Under the pieces are notes generated by a model. The model had not been told where the DNA came from and did not search any database. It saw nothing but the letters and a program-made list of their open reading frames with translations. A DNA stretch of 64,000 nucleotides, taken from positions 5,674 through 69,673 of the forward strand of contig CAZOQT010000003.1 in NCBI GenBank assembly GCA_964582265.1, given 5' to 3'. Below are positions 27,276-36,111 of the stretch, piece by piece (position 1 is the stretch's first letter; every line of letters starts with the position of its first letter). The position numbers and the translations under genes are program-made. Source of the DNA: JBAZYK01 sp964582265. GTDB lineage: Bacteria; Patescibacteriota; Gracilibacteria; UBA1369.

Positions 27276-28568
27276 ATGTCTCAAATTATCCAAAAATTTG
27301 TAGTAAATGGGCAGAAAAAACTGCATGGAACCGTAAAGGTAAGTGGCTCAAAAAATGCCGCATTGCCTATCTTGTGTGCCGCGCTTTTAACAGATGAAAA
27401 ATCCACAATTAATAATGTGCCGGACATTGCTGACATCCACACACTTTTAAAAATTTTGGAAGAACTTAATGTAAAAACATCATTTCAAAATCATACTTTA
27501 AGCATCGACCCCTCCGGCCTCACTTTGGCCAAAATTACCGAAAAATATATTTGTAGCATGCGGGCTTCTATTTTGCTGCTGGGGCCTTTAATGAGCCGTT
27601 TTTCTGAGGTTGATCTGCCATTTCCGGGTGGGTGTGTGCTTGGCAAACGTCCAGCTCAGGCGCATACACATGTCTTAAAAGCATTGGGGGCAGAAGTTTT
27701 AAACGAGACACAAACCCTTCACATAAGAAGAAAAAACTTTACTTCGGCGGAAATCATCATGCCCGAACAAAGCGTGACTGCAACAGAAAATGCGATCATG
27801 TTGGCCACGCTAATTTCTGGAAAAACCATAATCAAGTTAGCAGCCTGCGAGCCTCATGTTCAGGACCTATGCCGTTTCTTGAATAGCATGGGGGCAAAAA
27901 TCAGCGGCATCGGCACTAGCGAACTTACAATTGAAGGTCAAAAAAAGCTGCACGGGACCGAATACAAAATTACCGGCGACTACCTTGAAGCAGGAACTTT
28001 TGCTATTGCTGCACTTTTGACAAACGGTGAAGTAACGGTTGAAGGTATTGCTCCAAATCAGTTGGATAGTTTTTGGCAAAAATTAGATGAAATCGGCGCC
28101 AAATATGAATTATCTCCAAATAAATTAGGGCAAACAGATACTTTTACAATTTTGCCAACCAGCAAACCTTTACAGGCAGTTTCCATGCTGCGCACTGCAG
28201 TTTATCCAAGCTTCGCAACTGATCTGCAAGCGCCTTTTGCTGTACTTTTAACTCAGGCAAATGGTCAAAGTAAAATCTTTGAAACCCTTTTTGAAGGCCG
28301 CTTAAATTACCTGTTTGAATTGGAAAAAATGGGAGCAAAAGTGCAAATTTTGAATCCACATCAAGCTTTAATAAATGGGCCAACCACTTTAAAAGGTGTT
28401 CCAATTGCCAGTTGTGATATTCGTGCTGGTGCGGCCATGGTTTTAGCCGCGCTCGCCGCTCAAGGCCAAACCGAAATTTCCAACATTAACTATATTGATC
28501 GCGGTTACGAAAAACTTGATGAAAAATTACGCAGCATTGGAGCGGATATCCAAAGGGTAAGCGTGTAA
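27276..28568 (+). CDS. murA: UDP-N-acetylglucosamine 1-carboxyvinyltransferase
   Basis: MurA transfers enolpyruvate from PEP to UDP-GlcNAc, the first committed step of peptidoglycan synthesis and the target of fosfomycin. SGSKNAALPILCAALL is the N-terminal signature. LPFPGGCVLGKRPAQAH holds the active-site Cys and Arg. YPSFATDLQAPFAVL holds the catalytic Asp. Because the Cys is retained rather than replaced by Asp, the fosfomycin-sensitive form is expected. The frame opens at a TTG at 27255, with ATGs at 27264 and 27276. A TATAAT at 27260-27265 covers the earlier starts, so I favour 27276 (430 residues) with a very short leader. Confidence 0.95.
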   Translation: MSQIIQKFVVNGQKKLHGTVKVSGSKNAALPILCAALLTDEKSTINNVPDIADIHTLLKILEELNVKTSFQNHTLSIDPSGLTLAKITEKYICSMRASILLLGPLMSRFSEVDLPFPGGCVLGKRPAQAHTHVLKALGAEVLNETQTLHIRRKNFTSAEIIMPEQSVTATENAIMLATLISGKTIIKLAACEPHVQDLCRFLNSMGAKISGIGTSELTIEGQKKLHGTEYKITGDYLEAGTFAIAALLTNGEVTVEGIAPNQLDSFWQKLDEIGAKYELSPNKLGQTDTFTILPTSKPLQAVSMLRTAVYPSFATDLQAPFAVLLTQANGQSKIFETLFEGRLNYLFELEKMGAKVQILNPHQALINGPTTLKGVPIASCDIRAGAAMVLAALAAQGQTEISNINYIDRGYEKLDEKLRSIGADIQRVSV

Positions 28569-28573
28569 ACAGC

Positions 28574-29478
28574 TTATTTGCCCCATGCCAGTAATTGTAA
28601 GTTTATACCATCGGTTTTTGCTTCAATCATTCCGTTTAGATCAGTTCTAAATATATCAATATTTTTGGCCAAAAGTTTTTCAATAGTTACTGCATGTGGA
28701 TGCTTGAATTTGTTATTCAAACCACAAGAGATGATCGCGGAAGAAGGTTTAACTTTATCTATTAGCGTAATAAGGCTGCTGGTGCGACTGCCATGATGCC
28801 CAACTTTATAAACATCAGCATTTAAATCCTGTCCAGAAGCTACGATTTTTTCTTCTTCGCTTTGTTCCGCGTCACCACTAAAATAAAATATTTTATCTTT
28901 AAAAATCATTCTTAACGCAATAGAACTATTATTTAAATTTTCAAATCGCTCTCCTTGTAATGACCGCATAGGGAAGAGCATATCAAAGAATAAGTTCCCC
29001 ATGCTAAAATCCGGCGCAGTACTGGCTCCCTTTCCAAACTTCAGCGAGTCTGGCCCCACACTTCCCGCGCCTGCAAATTTCACCGGAATTTTTTGTTGAT
29101 TGATTTGCTCTAAAAAGGCCAAATAGCCAGGAAATTTATAAGAAACTCCCGTCATAATCACCTGTTTTACTTTATAACGCTTAAGTACCTCTACAAGGCC
29201 ATTAACGTGATCAGCATGCGGATGACTTAAGATAATAAGGTCAATCTGCCGTTCATAAAATGGCATCACTCGTGCTAACTGGGCTATTACTGCATCATCA
29301 GGCCCTCCATCAATTAAAATGAATTCATCAGTTGGAGCACGCACTAAAACTGCATCGCCCTGCCCAACATCTAAAAAATAAACGTGCAATTTGCCATCAG
29401 GAAGACTAGATATCAGTGTCCACAAAAGCAGAATCAAAATTAGTATCGCCCCCATTGCTCCAATATAGGCGCGTGGAA
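28574..29478 (-). CDS. ComEC/Rec2-like metallo-beta-lactamase protein, 5' end at an assembly gap
   Basis: Extracytoplasmic MBL-fold hydrolase of the type at the C-terminus of ComEC, the DNA-uptake channel. It has DVGQGDAVLVRAP, IDGGPDD, HPHADHVNG (HxHxDH), FSGDAEQSEE and VGHHGSRTSS. One membrane helix precedes the domain (AILILILLLWTLISSL). The coding sense runs into the 10-N gap at 29479. ATG at 29458 could be the true start, giving a stand-alone MBL protein of about 294 residues. A long ComEC channel upstream is unlikely because the sequence beyond the gap looks non-coding. Such stand-alone proteins are known and their substrate is unproven. Confidence 0.85.
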
Positions 29479-29488
29479 NNNNNNNNNN
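29479..29488. other. Assembly gap (10 N) at the 5' end of the MBL gene
   Basis: Ten Ns. The start codon and N-terminus of the MBL protein are uncertain because of it. Confidence 0.95.
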
Positions 29489-29505
29489 CAATAATTTAAA
29501 ATTGT

Positions 29506-29533
29506 ATTATTTTAGATAGGTATCTAAAATAAT
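29506..29533. promoter_or_regulatory. 28-bp near-perfect palindrome upstream of the MBL gene
   Basis: Arms ATTATTTTAGATA (29506-29518) and TATCTAAAATAAT (29521-29533) are exact reverse complements around GG. A further half-site TATCTAAA lies at 29555-29562. It sits 15-45 bases upstream of the gap-interrupted MBL gene. An operator for a dimeric regulator is the simplest reading; an AT-only hairpin would make a poor terminator. Confidence 0.6.
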
Positions 29534-29613
29534 CAATTTTTTAGGTTAATAATGTATCTAAAGATCATTAAAAATTTCTAAACTAAAAATGAAATTATAA
29601 AATTTGCCACACA

Positions 29614-29667
29614 CCAAAAAGGCCTTCCGTATTGGCAGTTAAATGCTTTTACAGAAGACCTTTTTGG
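29614..29667 (-). terminator. Terminator of the LPETG surface-protein gene
   Basis: CCAAAAAGGCCTTC (29614-29627) pairs with GAAGACCTTTTTGG (29654-29667) with one G-U position, around a 26-base loop. The T5 run forms part of the stem. It lies 29 bases past the stop of the minus-strand gene at 29696. Confidence 0.7.
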
Positions 29668-29695
29668 AAGTTTTTCTCTCCCGCTTTAAGGCGGA

Positions 29696-31219
29696 TTATT
29701 TTTTATTTTTCTTTCTTTTTGCAACCTTTCCAGCAACTAAAGATCCAACAAGAACCAAGGCTAGTCCAGGACCTGTTTCCGGAAGGAAGAAGGTGGTGAT
29801 AACACCTGCGCTTTCGTTGCCGGTTTTGTCGAGAGCGGCTAATTTAAACCAATATTTTACCTTTGGCATGATTTTTGTTACTTCAAATGACTTTGAATCC
29901 GGACTTACCGAAATTGGTTTTCCATATGTAACCCCATCCGTACTCATATAAAGCACATAATTAGCCAAATCTCCGGCTGTATTAGCGCTGCCGGACCAGG
30001 TTAAGGTAACGATTAGATTTTTCACCATTTCTGCTACAAAGTTGGTTACATCTTCTGGAGCCGTTACATCTGTTCCAGCCTGTTGGGTAGAAGTATTTGT
30101 TGAGCCAGAAAATTCAGATGCGTTTGAAACCAAATCAATTTTATTACCTTCTTTGTCGGTTACGTCGATCGCAATAAAGCTGTATTTTACGGCATTTTGA
30201 GCGGCGGTTGTTAAAGTAACTTTAGTTTGATCTGCGCTCACTTCTACTTTTGTAACATCCAAAGTATTTTCGGTTTTATCTTTTTCTGTGATTACAAAAT
30301 TTTCACGTGGATCTTTATTTAAAACAACAGGTTTAGAAAATGTTGCTTCTAAATGTGTAGAATCTTTTGCTGTAACAGTTACGAGTTTTAAAGTGTCAGC
30401 TGCTGCGTGTTGCTGGGTTGCTACTTCTGCGCTGCTACCATTGAATTGTGCTGTGTCAGAAGTACCGCTTATGATGGGGTTACCAGCAAGATCTTTGATT
30501 GTACTTGCTGCAGTTAACAGATATGAAGTATCTGCTTTTTGATTAACTGTAGTTAAAATTACAGTCTTATTTGAAACATCTTTTGAATCTAATACTGCAT
30601 CTTCTACCGCTAAAACAACGGAGCTAACGTCTTCTTTTACGCTAAATGCGCTTTGTGGATTGTTAGAAGGAAGTGTAACTGCTTCAGAAAACACAACAGA
30701 CACATGTGCTTTATCTATTGCAGTAGCTTTGGCAACTTTTGGCGCTTCTTTATCTATCACAGTTGCGCCTGCCTTTGGGGTAGCGCTTACTTCAACGCTA
30801 TAATTATTACTTTCATTATTGGCAGCATCAAGTGCGGTAACTGCAAAATAATAGGTTGTGCCATTCTTGAGTCCTTTTACCTGGTAGGTAATAACATTGC
30901 CCACATTAATTGGTGCATATGTATATGATCCTCCGGCATCGGTTACAGACTTCAAGCCTGAATAAACTTTATAACCTTTAACTCCTACGTTATCGGTAGC
31001 GGTGTCCCAAGTTAAAGTTACCATGGAGTCTCCTGCTAAAGCTTTAACATTTTCCACATCAGATGGAAGCTGTGTATCAGCAACTGCTACAGTCTTTTCT
31101 GGAATTACTTCCGTAGCATGACCAACAGGAACGAAGGCTAATAATAGCAACACTCCAAGTGGCGCAAAGGTTGAAAGTAGATGCTTCCCAGCATTTTTAA
31201 ACAGTGTCTGTTTTTTCAT
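29696..31219 (-). CDS. LPETG-anchored surface protein with FN3 and SbsA Ig-like domains
   Basis: A 507-residue secreted protein. The N-terminus is a signal peptide (KHLLSTFAPLGVLLLLAFVP then VGHA). Domains in order: FN3 (about 50-150), two SbsA-type Ig-like domains (about 158-255 and 270-375, each with VVFSEAV or ATFSKPV and a KDLAGNPI or DKEGNKI motif), then a second FN3 (about 388-475). The last 29 residues are a cell-wall sorting signal: LPETG at 479-483, a hydrophobic helix (LALVLVGSLVAG) and a KRKKNKK tail. This is predicted sortase-anchored display. No sortase gene is in this window. A T-rich leader precedes it and a terminator follows. Confidence 0.88.
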   Translation of the reverse strand: MKKQTLFKNAGKHLLSTFAPLGVLLLLAFVPVGHATEVIPEKTVAVADTQLPSDVENVKALAGDSMVTLTWDTATDNVGVKGYKVYSGLKSVTDAGGSYTYAPINVGNVITYQVKGLKNGTTYYFAVTALDAANNESNNYSVEVSATPKAGATVIDKEAPKVAKATAIDKAHVSVVFSEAVTLPSNNPQSAFSVKEDVSSVVLAVEDAVLDSKDVSNKTVILTTVNQKADTSYLLTAASTIKDLAGNPIISGTSDTAQFNGSSAEVATQQHAAADTLKLVTVTAKDSTHLEATFSKPVVLNKDPRENFVITEKDKTENTLDVTKVEVSADQTKVTLTTAAQNAVKYSFIAIDVTDKEGNKIDLVSNASEFSGSTNTSTQQAGTDVTAPEDVTNFVAEMVKNLIVTLTWSGSANTAGDLANYVLYMSTDGVTYGKPISVSPDSKSFEVTKIMPKVKYWFKLAALDKTGNESAGVITTFFLPETGPGLALVLVGSLVAGKVAKRKKNKK

Positions 31220-31483
31220 GTTTTTTTGTTTTAGAAATTTATTTTTTTGATTTTTATCAGGTTATTTTATCACAAACTGGCGATTTTTTAAATACACAAG
31301 CCCAAACCAACCCCAAGTTCAAATTGACAAATGTTTAAATTGTGGGAAAATTTAGATCGATTTAGAATCAAAACAATTGGCAAATCTAAAGTATAAAACA
31401 TCATCATAACTCATTGTCGGAATTTAGAGTCTCATTTATACTGTACGCGTGCTTAAATTAAGCATCAGTCTCTCCTCAAAATC

Positions 31484-34195
31484 ATGAAAATACGACTTTC
31501 AGATCAGGTCATTAAAAAATTCCCAGGGCTTAACGTTGCGGTAATAGTTATTAAAAACCTCAACAATCAAAGGCGAAGCTCAATGATTGCCCAACTGCTT
31601 CGTGGTGTTTGTGCAAGCAAAAAATTTCAATTAAAAAAGGAAGAACAGAAAGAAAATCTAAAAAATATTTTGAATCCAACCTTATCAGAAGGATCTATTT
31701 TGCTTGAATCTACCTTATTAGACAGCTTTATAAAAAAGGTTATAAAAGGCACGGAAATCAAAAGCGAAAACAATCTAATGGATATCAGTCACCACCTGAT
31801 TTTAAAATATTTGGTGCCAACGCATGGCTCAGATTTGGACCAAATCGGCAAAGATCTAGAAATTGATTTTATCATTCCCAAAAAAGGCAAAAAAATCCCG
31901 GGTCTTAATTTTACCCAGGAAACAAGAAACATAGCGCTTTGGATAGTCAACGTTGGCGGTTACGATAAAGAAAGTTTTGAAAATATCGCCTTGGATTTTG
32001 CAAAAAACATTCAAAAATATTGCAGTGGTTTGTTGGACGATATCTATTATCTTAATGCGGATAATTTAGAGGCTGATTTAAATTACATTTCAGAACGGGA
32101 GCTGCATCCGGAAGATTTTGAAGAGATGGCGCAGAGCGCAGAAAAGAAGGTTAAAAAAGCCGGGGGATCAGAATCGTTGGTAGAAAAGAAACCTAAACCC
32201 CAGGTGCAAAAAAGCACAGAGCCGGAAGAATCCATAGTCCAAAAATCACTTCTGGAGCCCACAGAAAATAAAGCTTTTGCGTTTGAGCCAACACTTAAAG
32301 ATTTAATTCAGGAAGAGCTCAAAAAGACTGTACAAACTGCATTTTTAGGAAATGAAGAAATCGCTGCCAAATTGCAAAATTTACAAATTGAAATAGAGAC
32401 CCCGCGCGAAGCAGGACATGGTGACTATGCCAGTAATATCGCTTTAAAATTATCTAAAATTTTGAATCAAGGAGGGGAAGAAATTAAGCAAAACCCTCAT
32501 GAAATTGCGGAAAAAATTCAGCAGAAATTGCCTGCTTTAGATTTTATTGAAAAAACAGAAATAGCCGGACCAGGTTTTATAAATTTTCATATTTCGCAAA
32601 AATATTTACAGCAGCAACTGCAAAATATTTTGGATTATAAAGAAAACTATGGCCGAATTGCGCTTGGTAAAGGTCAAAAAGCTTTTGTGGATTTTTCTTC
32701 ACCCAATATTGCTAAACCGCTTGGAGTACACCATTTGCTTTCAACTTTAATTGGTCAAACTTTAATCAACATTTTAAAATTTGCGAGTTTTGATGTGACC
32801 GGCGCCAATTATTTGGGCGATTGGGGCACACAATTTGGCAAATTGATTTATGCTTATAAAAACTGGGGAGATAAAGCGATTATTGAAAAGGATCCTCTTA
32901 ATGAGTTGTTAAAATTGTATGTTAGATTTCATGACGAGGTTGAAAAAGAACAAGGTGCTTCTCAGGCTGAAGCTCAAAATGGCAGCCCTGTTATTTCTGA
33001 TTTAGAAGAAAAGGGACGTGAAGAATTTAAAAAATTAGAAGAAGGGGAGACCGAAAATCGCCAAATTTGGGAGTGGATAAGAGAAATAAGTATTAAAGAA
33101 TTGGAAAGATTGTATCAAAAAATGGGAGTTAAATTTGATGAGTATTTGCCGGAAAGCATGTACGAAGAAGGGATGAAAGAAGTACTTAAAATCGGCAAAG
33201 AAAAAGGTATTTTTGTGGAAGGAGAAAGGGGTGCCTACATCGTGAATTTTGATGATTTGCAGCCATATTTGGTGCAAAAAGCGGACGGGACCACGCTATA
33301 TTCAACAAGAGATCTGGCTTCCATGAAAGACAGAATTTTACGCTTTCATCCGTCAAAATTAATTTATGTTGTTGATGTGGCCCAGTCACTTCATTTTAAA
33401 CAACTTTTTGCAACAGCCAAAAAAATGGGCGAAGCAGGGGTTGAAGGTTTTACTGTACCGGTGGACCTTGTACATGTGGTTTTTGGCCGCATGCAGTTCC
33501 CGGAAGGTGGCATGAGTACCCGTAAAGGAAATATTATTTTACTGGATGAATTAATCAAAGAAGGCGAAGAAAAAGCTCAAAAAATTGTTGATGAAAAAAG
33601 TATTGAACTGATTCCCGCAGAAAAAAAAGCCATTGCAGAAGGAGTCGCGATTGGAGCAATTAAATATCAGATCATTTCCCAAAATCGGGAAACAAATATG
33701 ACTTTCGAGTGGGATAGAATGTTGTCACTTGATGGCAACAGCGCGCCATATTTGCAATATACATTAGCAAGAGCCATTAGTATTGTACGCAAGGCCGAAG
33801 AAAAAACTTTCGTGCCAGTTAACGATGGTCCGCAGACAAATATTTTTGCCATGACCAAGAATGAAATTGCGGCAAAAGTGGAACATAGCCACACCGAACC
33901 AAGTCAGATTGAAGAAAAAATATATGGTCACGCTGCCGAAAAAGCTTTGCTAAGAGCATTCATAAAATTCCCTGAAGCAATAGAAATGGCTGCCAAGACT
34001 TATAAACCAAACTTGGTCAGCAATTATTTATACGAACTTGCGCAGATTTTTAATAGCTTTTATCAGGAGGTTTCGGTGTTGAATACACTAAATGAAAATA
34101 TTAGAAATTCCCGCCTTGACCTTGTAAAAGGCTTTATTCAGGTTTTAAAAAACGGACTCTCCATTTTAGGGATCCCAACTTTCGAGAAAATGTAA
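31484..34195 (+). CDS. argS: Arginyl-tRNA synthetase with N-terminal B3/4-like extension
   Basis: Charges tRNA-Arg. From about residue 265 onward it is a normal class I ArgS: Add-1 N-terminal domain, HIGH-type FSSPNIAKPLGVHHLLSTL, GANYLGDWGTQFGKLI, the KMSKS-equivalent GGMSTRKGNIILLDEL, and a helical anticodon-binding C-terminus. The total of 903 residues is some 300 too long. Residues 1-210 (VIKKFPGLNVAVIVIKNLNN; TRNIALWIVNVGGYDKESFE) resemble the B3/4 domain of PheT and of stand-alone COG3382 proteins. A Lys/Glu-rich linker joins the parts. An editing or tRNA-binding role for the extension is inference. ATG at 31484 is the first in frame. Confidence 0.93.
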   Translation: MKIRLSDQVIKKFPGLNVAVIVIKNLNNQRRSSMIAQLLRGVCASKKFQLKKEEQKENLKNILNPTLSEGSILLESTLLDSFIKKVIKGTEIKSENNLMDISHHLILKYLVPTHGSDLDQIGKDLEIDFIIPKKGKKIPGLNFTQETRNIALWIVNVGGYDKESFENIALDFAKNIQKYCSGLLDDIYYLNADNLEADLNYISERELHPEDFEEMAQSAEKKVKKAGGSESLVEKKPKPQVQKSTEPEESIVQKSLLEPTENKAFAFEPTLKDLIQEELKKTVQTAFLGNEEIAAKLQNLQIEIETPREAGHGDYASNIALKLSKILNQGGEEIKQNPHEIAEKIQQKLPALDFIEKTEIAGPGFINFHISQKYLQQQLQNILDYKENYGRIALGKGQKAFVDFSSPNIAKPLGVHHLLSTLIGQTLINILKFASFDVTGANYLGDWGTQFGKLIYAYKNWGDKAIIEKDPLNELLKLYVRFHDEVEKEQGASQAEAQNGSPVISDLEEKGREEFKKLEEGETENRQIWEWIREISIKELERLYQKMGVKFDEYLPESMYEEGMKEVLKIGKEKGIFVEGERGAYIVNFDDLQPYLVQKADGTTLYSTRDLASMKDRILRFHPSKLIYVVDVAQSLHFKQLFATAKKMGEAGVEGFTVPVDLVHVVFGRMQFPEGGMSTRKGNIILLDELIKEGEEKAQKIVDEKSIELIPAEKKAIAEGVAIGAIKYQIISQNRETNMTFEWDRMLSLDGNSAPYLQYTLARAISIVRKAEEKTFVPVNDGPQTNIFAMTKNEIAAKVEHSHTEPSQIEEKIYGHAAEKALLRAFIKFPEAIEMAAKTYKPNLVSNYLYELAQIFNSFYQEVSVLNTLNENIRNSRLDLVKGFIQVLKNGLSILGIPTFEKM

Positions 34196-34208
34196 CCGGT
34201 GCGTGTTT

Positions 34209-34284
34209 TGGAGGCGGCGATCGGATTCGAACCGATGCATAACGGTTTTGCAAACCGCTGTCTTAACCACTTGACTACGCCGCC
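34209..34284 (-). tRNA. tRNA-Cys (anticodon GCA)
   Basis: On the minus strand the acceptor stem is GGCGGCG/CGCCGCC, the anticodon stem-loop is GCGGT-TTGCAAA-ACCGT with anticodon GCA, and the T-arm carries GGTTCGAATCC. Discriminator U73 is the tRNA-Cys identity base and CCA is encoded (34211-34209). It lies downstream of tRNA-Ser(GCT), probably on one transcript. Confidence 0.96.
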
Positions 34285-34311
34285 TTACCGATTGTCTAAA
34301 ACTTAAGAAAC

Positions 34312-34405
34312 TGGCGGAGAGGGGGAGATTCGAACTCCCGCGGGGACTAAACGTCCCCCTACAGGTTTAGCAAACCCGCCCCTTCAGCCTCTTGGGTACC
34401 TCTCC
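34312..34405 (-). tRNA. tRNA-Ser (anticodon GCT)
   Basis: On the minus strand the acceptor stem is GGAGAGG/CCTCTCC and the anticodon loop TTGCTAA has anticodon GCT. A long type II variable arm (GGGGGACGTTTAGTCCCC) confirms serine. Discriminator G and an encoded CCA (34314-34312) complete a 94-base gene. Its 3' end shares CTGGCGGAGAG with tRNA-Ser(TGA), the integration site of the mobile element. Confidence 0.96.
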
Positions 34406-34516
34406 GCATAAACGTGGCTGGCAGTTCATATGTTTCGACTGCCCCAAGATCATAGTAGCTATCAGCTAAAAAATCAATCTTTCCGTCTTTTGGCAATTAT
34501 TTTTGCCTTATTAAAG

Positions 34517-35131
34517 TTATCCCTGTCCAGATAAAATGGCCTCAATTGGCTTATCATTAATCAAAATAGAGGCGCCTTTGCCTAGTGGGTATTGCTCAAC
34601 AGTACTTCTGATCTGTTCCACAAAGCGCGGATCATCACAAATACCCCCCAAGGCAAATTTTCCGCTTAATTTAACTTTCATTTTTCCGGCAACTGTTTCA
34701 ATCGTGTCCACTTTTAGGCTGGATTGATATAAAGCGTTATAAAGGCCACTCTGACCATAATATTGGCTTTTTATGGCAAAGAGAGCTTCTAGTGAAGCTT
34801 TCATGGTTTGAAGAGTAGGGGCAACCTTTGTTTCGACGCTAACCAGGCTATCGTTACACCCAATTTTCTTTCCAGACTTGCCTCCATCATTTAAAGCCAC
34901 CAGGAATATTTTTACCTTTTCTACCGGTTTAATTTCAAGCGATGGTACCTGCAATGTAGGCAAAATAGGCTTAATCGTGTTTATATTTTGCGTATTCGTG
35001 TCTATTTTTACCTGGGTTTGAGTTTCAGTCTGTGTAGCCTGTGTATTAGTATTTTGTGAATCTGTTGAGGATTTTTGACAACCAGTCAGTGTTAAAACAG
35101 ATATTAAAATTAATGATGCAAGTTTTTTCAT
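34517..35131 (-). CDS. GerMN-domain lipoprotein
   Basis: A 204-residue lipoprotein. The signal MKKLASLILISVLTLTGCQK has an LTGC lipobox with the lipid-attachment Cys at about 18. A Thr/Gln/Asn-rich linker follows, then a GerMN domain (about 75-200): VKIFLVALNDG, LQTMKASLEALFAIK, KVKLSGKF and QYPLGKGASILIN. GerMN domains occur in spore-germination proteins and in many non-sporulating envelope lipoproteins; the function here is unknown. It lies 10 bases downstream of the EamA transporter on the same strand. Confidence 0.88.
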   Translation of the reverse strand: MKKLASLILISVLTLTGCQKSSTDSQNTNTQATQTETQTQVKIDTNTQNINTIKPILPTLQVPSLEIKPVEKVKIFLVALNDGGKSGKKIGCNDSLVSVETKVAPTLQTMKASLEALFAIKSQYYGQSGLYNALYQSSLKVDTIETVAGKMKVKLSGKFALGGICDDPRFVEQIRSTVEQYPLGKGASILINDKPIEAILSGQG

Positions 35132-35141
35132 GCAAATTTGG

Positions 35142-36023
35142 TTATTGGATTAACATAATACCACCAAACATCACTGCTATTGCAATAAATTTCATTGCCA
35201 GGGTCGAACGGGTGAACTTTTCATCAATAATTTTTGGAAACATTAAACCAAGCAATACTGTGAACAATAGTACAAAAAAAGGCTGCGTGGCCAGTAGCGC
35301 GTTCACCACACTTATAGCCACATGGGCGGAAGCAAAAGTTAAAAGAAGATATGCAAAAAAACTCATGGATTCATTGCAGGTAACAATAATCACTGCTTTG
35401 AATTGATTTTTTAACAAAATTTTAAGATCTTTAAGCGTCCAAATCACTACTGGCAACATTGTCAGGAAGGCAGTAATTCTTATGTAGCCAAAAACAGTCC
35501 AGTAGTCGTAAAAGTTAAGTAAGTATTTTACGATTATTTGGTTTAGAGCTAAAGAGAAGCCGGATAATAAAGTAAAAATGAGTCCCAATCTGTTATTAAA
35601 GGCTAAAGATTTTTTTGTTGAAAGGAAGATTGCCGCACTAACTAGCAGAAAAATGCCTACATATTTTTGCGTGTCCAAAACTTCTCCCAAAAAAAACACA
35701 GCCAATAAAGTCACAATAAGAGGGCTACTATAAAAAAGTGGGACGACCTTGGAGATGTCCTCTAATTCCATTGCCTTAAAGTAAAAATACACCATGCCCG
35801 TGAAGGACATTCCTGCCATAAGAACCCAAAATAAATTTAGGCCGGATGGATACGTAAAGTCACTTCCTAACAAGGCCGCCAAACCCCATAAAAAGCCAAC
35901 AGAACTGGAAACAAGCAACATTAAAACTGGTTTGCAATTAAGTTTAGAAAGCACATATTTATCTGTGATATTTGAAACAGAAAAGAGAATTGACGCTAAA
36001 ATAGGCATAAAAATTGGAGGCAT
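35142..36023 (-). CDS. EamA/DMT-family transporter
   Basis: A 293-residue polytopic protein with ten predicted membrane helices in two EamA repeats (about 5-135 and 150-290). Typical features are AGMSFTGMVYFYFKAMELED with KVVPLFYSSPLIVTLLAVFF, matched in the second half by FAYLLLTFASAHVAISVVNA. DMT transporters export or exchange small metabolites; the substrate cannot be read from the sequence. It is divergent from the nitroreductase gene and followed by the GerMN lipoprotein. Confidence 0.9.
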   Translation of the reverse strand: MPPIFMPILASILFSVSNITDKYVLSKLNCKPVLMLLVSSSVGFLWGLAALLGSDFTYPSGLNLFWVLMAGMSFTGMVYFYFKAMELEDISKVVPLFYSSPLIVTLLAVFFLGEVLDTQKYVGIFLLVSAAIFLSTKKSLAFNNRLGLIFTLLSGFSLALNQIIVKYLLNFYDYWTVFGYIRITAFLTMLPVVIWTLKDLKILLKNQFKAVIIVTCNESMSFFAYLLLTFASAHVAISVVNALLATQPFFVLLFTVLLGLMFPKIIDEKFTRSTLAMKFIAIAVMFGGIMLIQ

Positions 36024-36111
36024 ACTGCTTATTAATATACCTTTTTACAAAAGTTTCAATTTCAAAAAAATTTTGGTATCATCGCCATACTTTTTATTTC
36101 ATCATTTTTTC

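Noticed and set aside
34311..34321. Copy of CTGGCGGAGAG in tRNA-Ser(GCT) as the left att site
   Set aside because: It is part of an intact tRNA with shared acceptor-stem sequence, and the following bases do not continue the recombinase frame, unlike 36839-36849.
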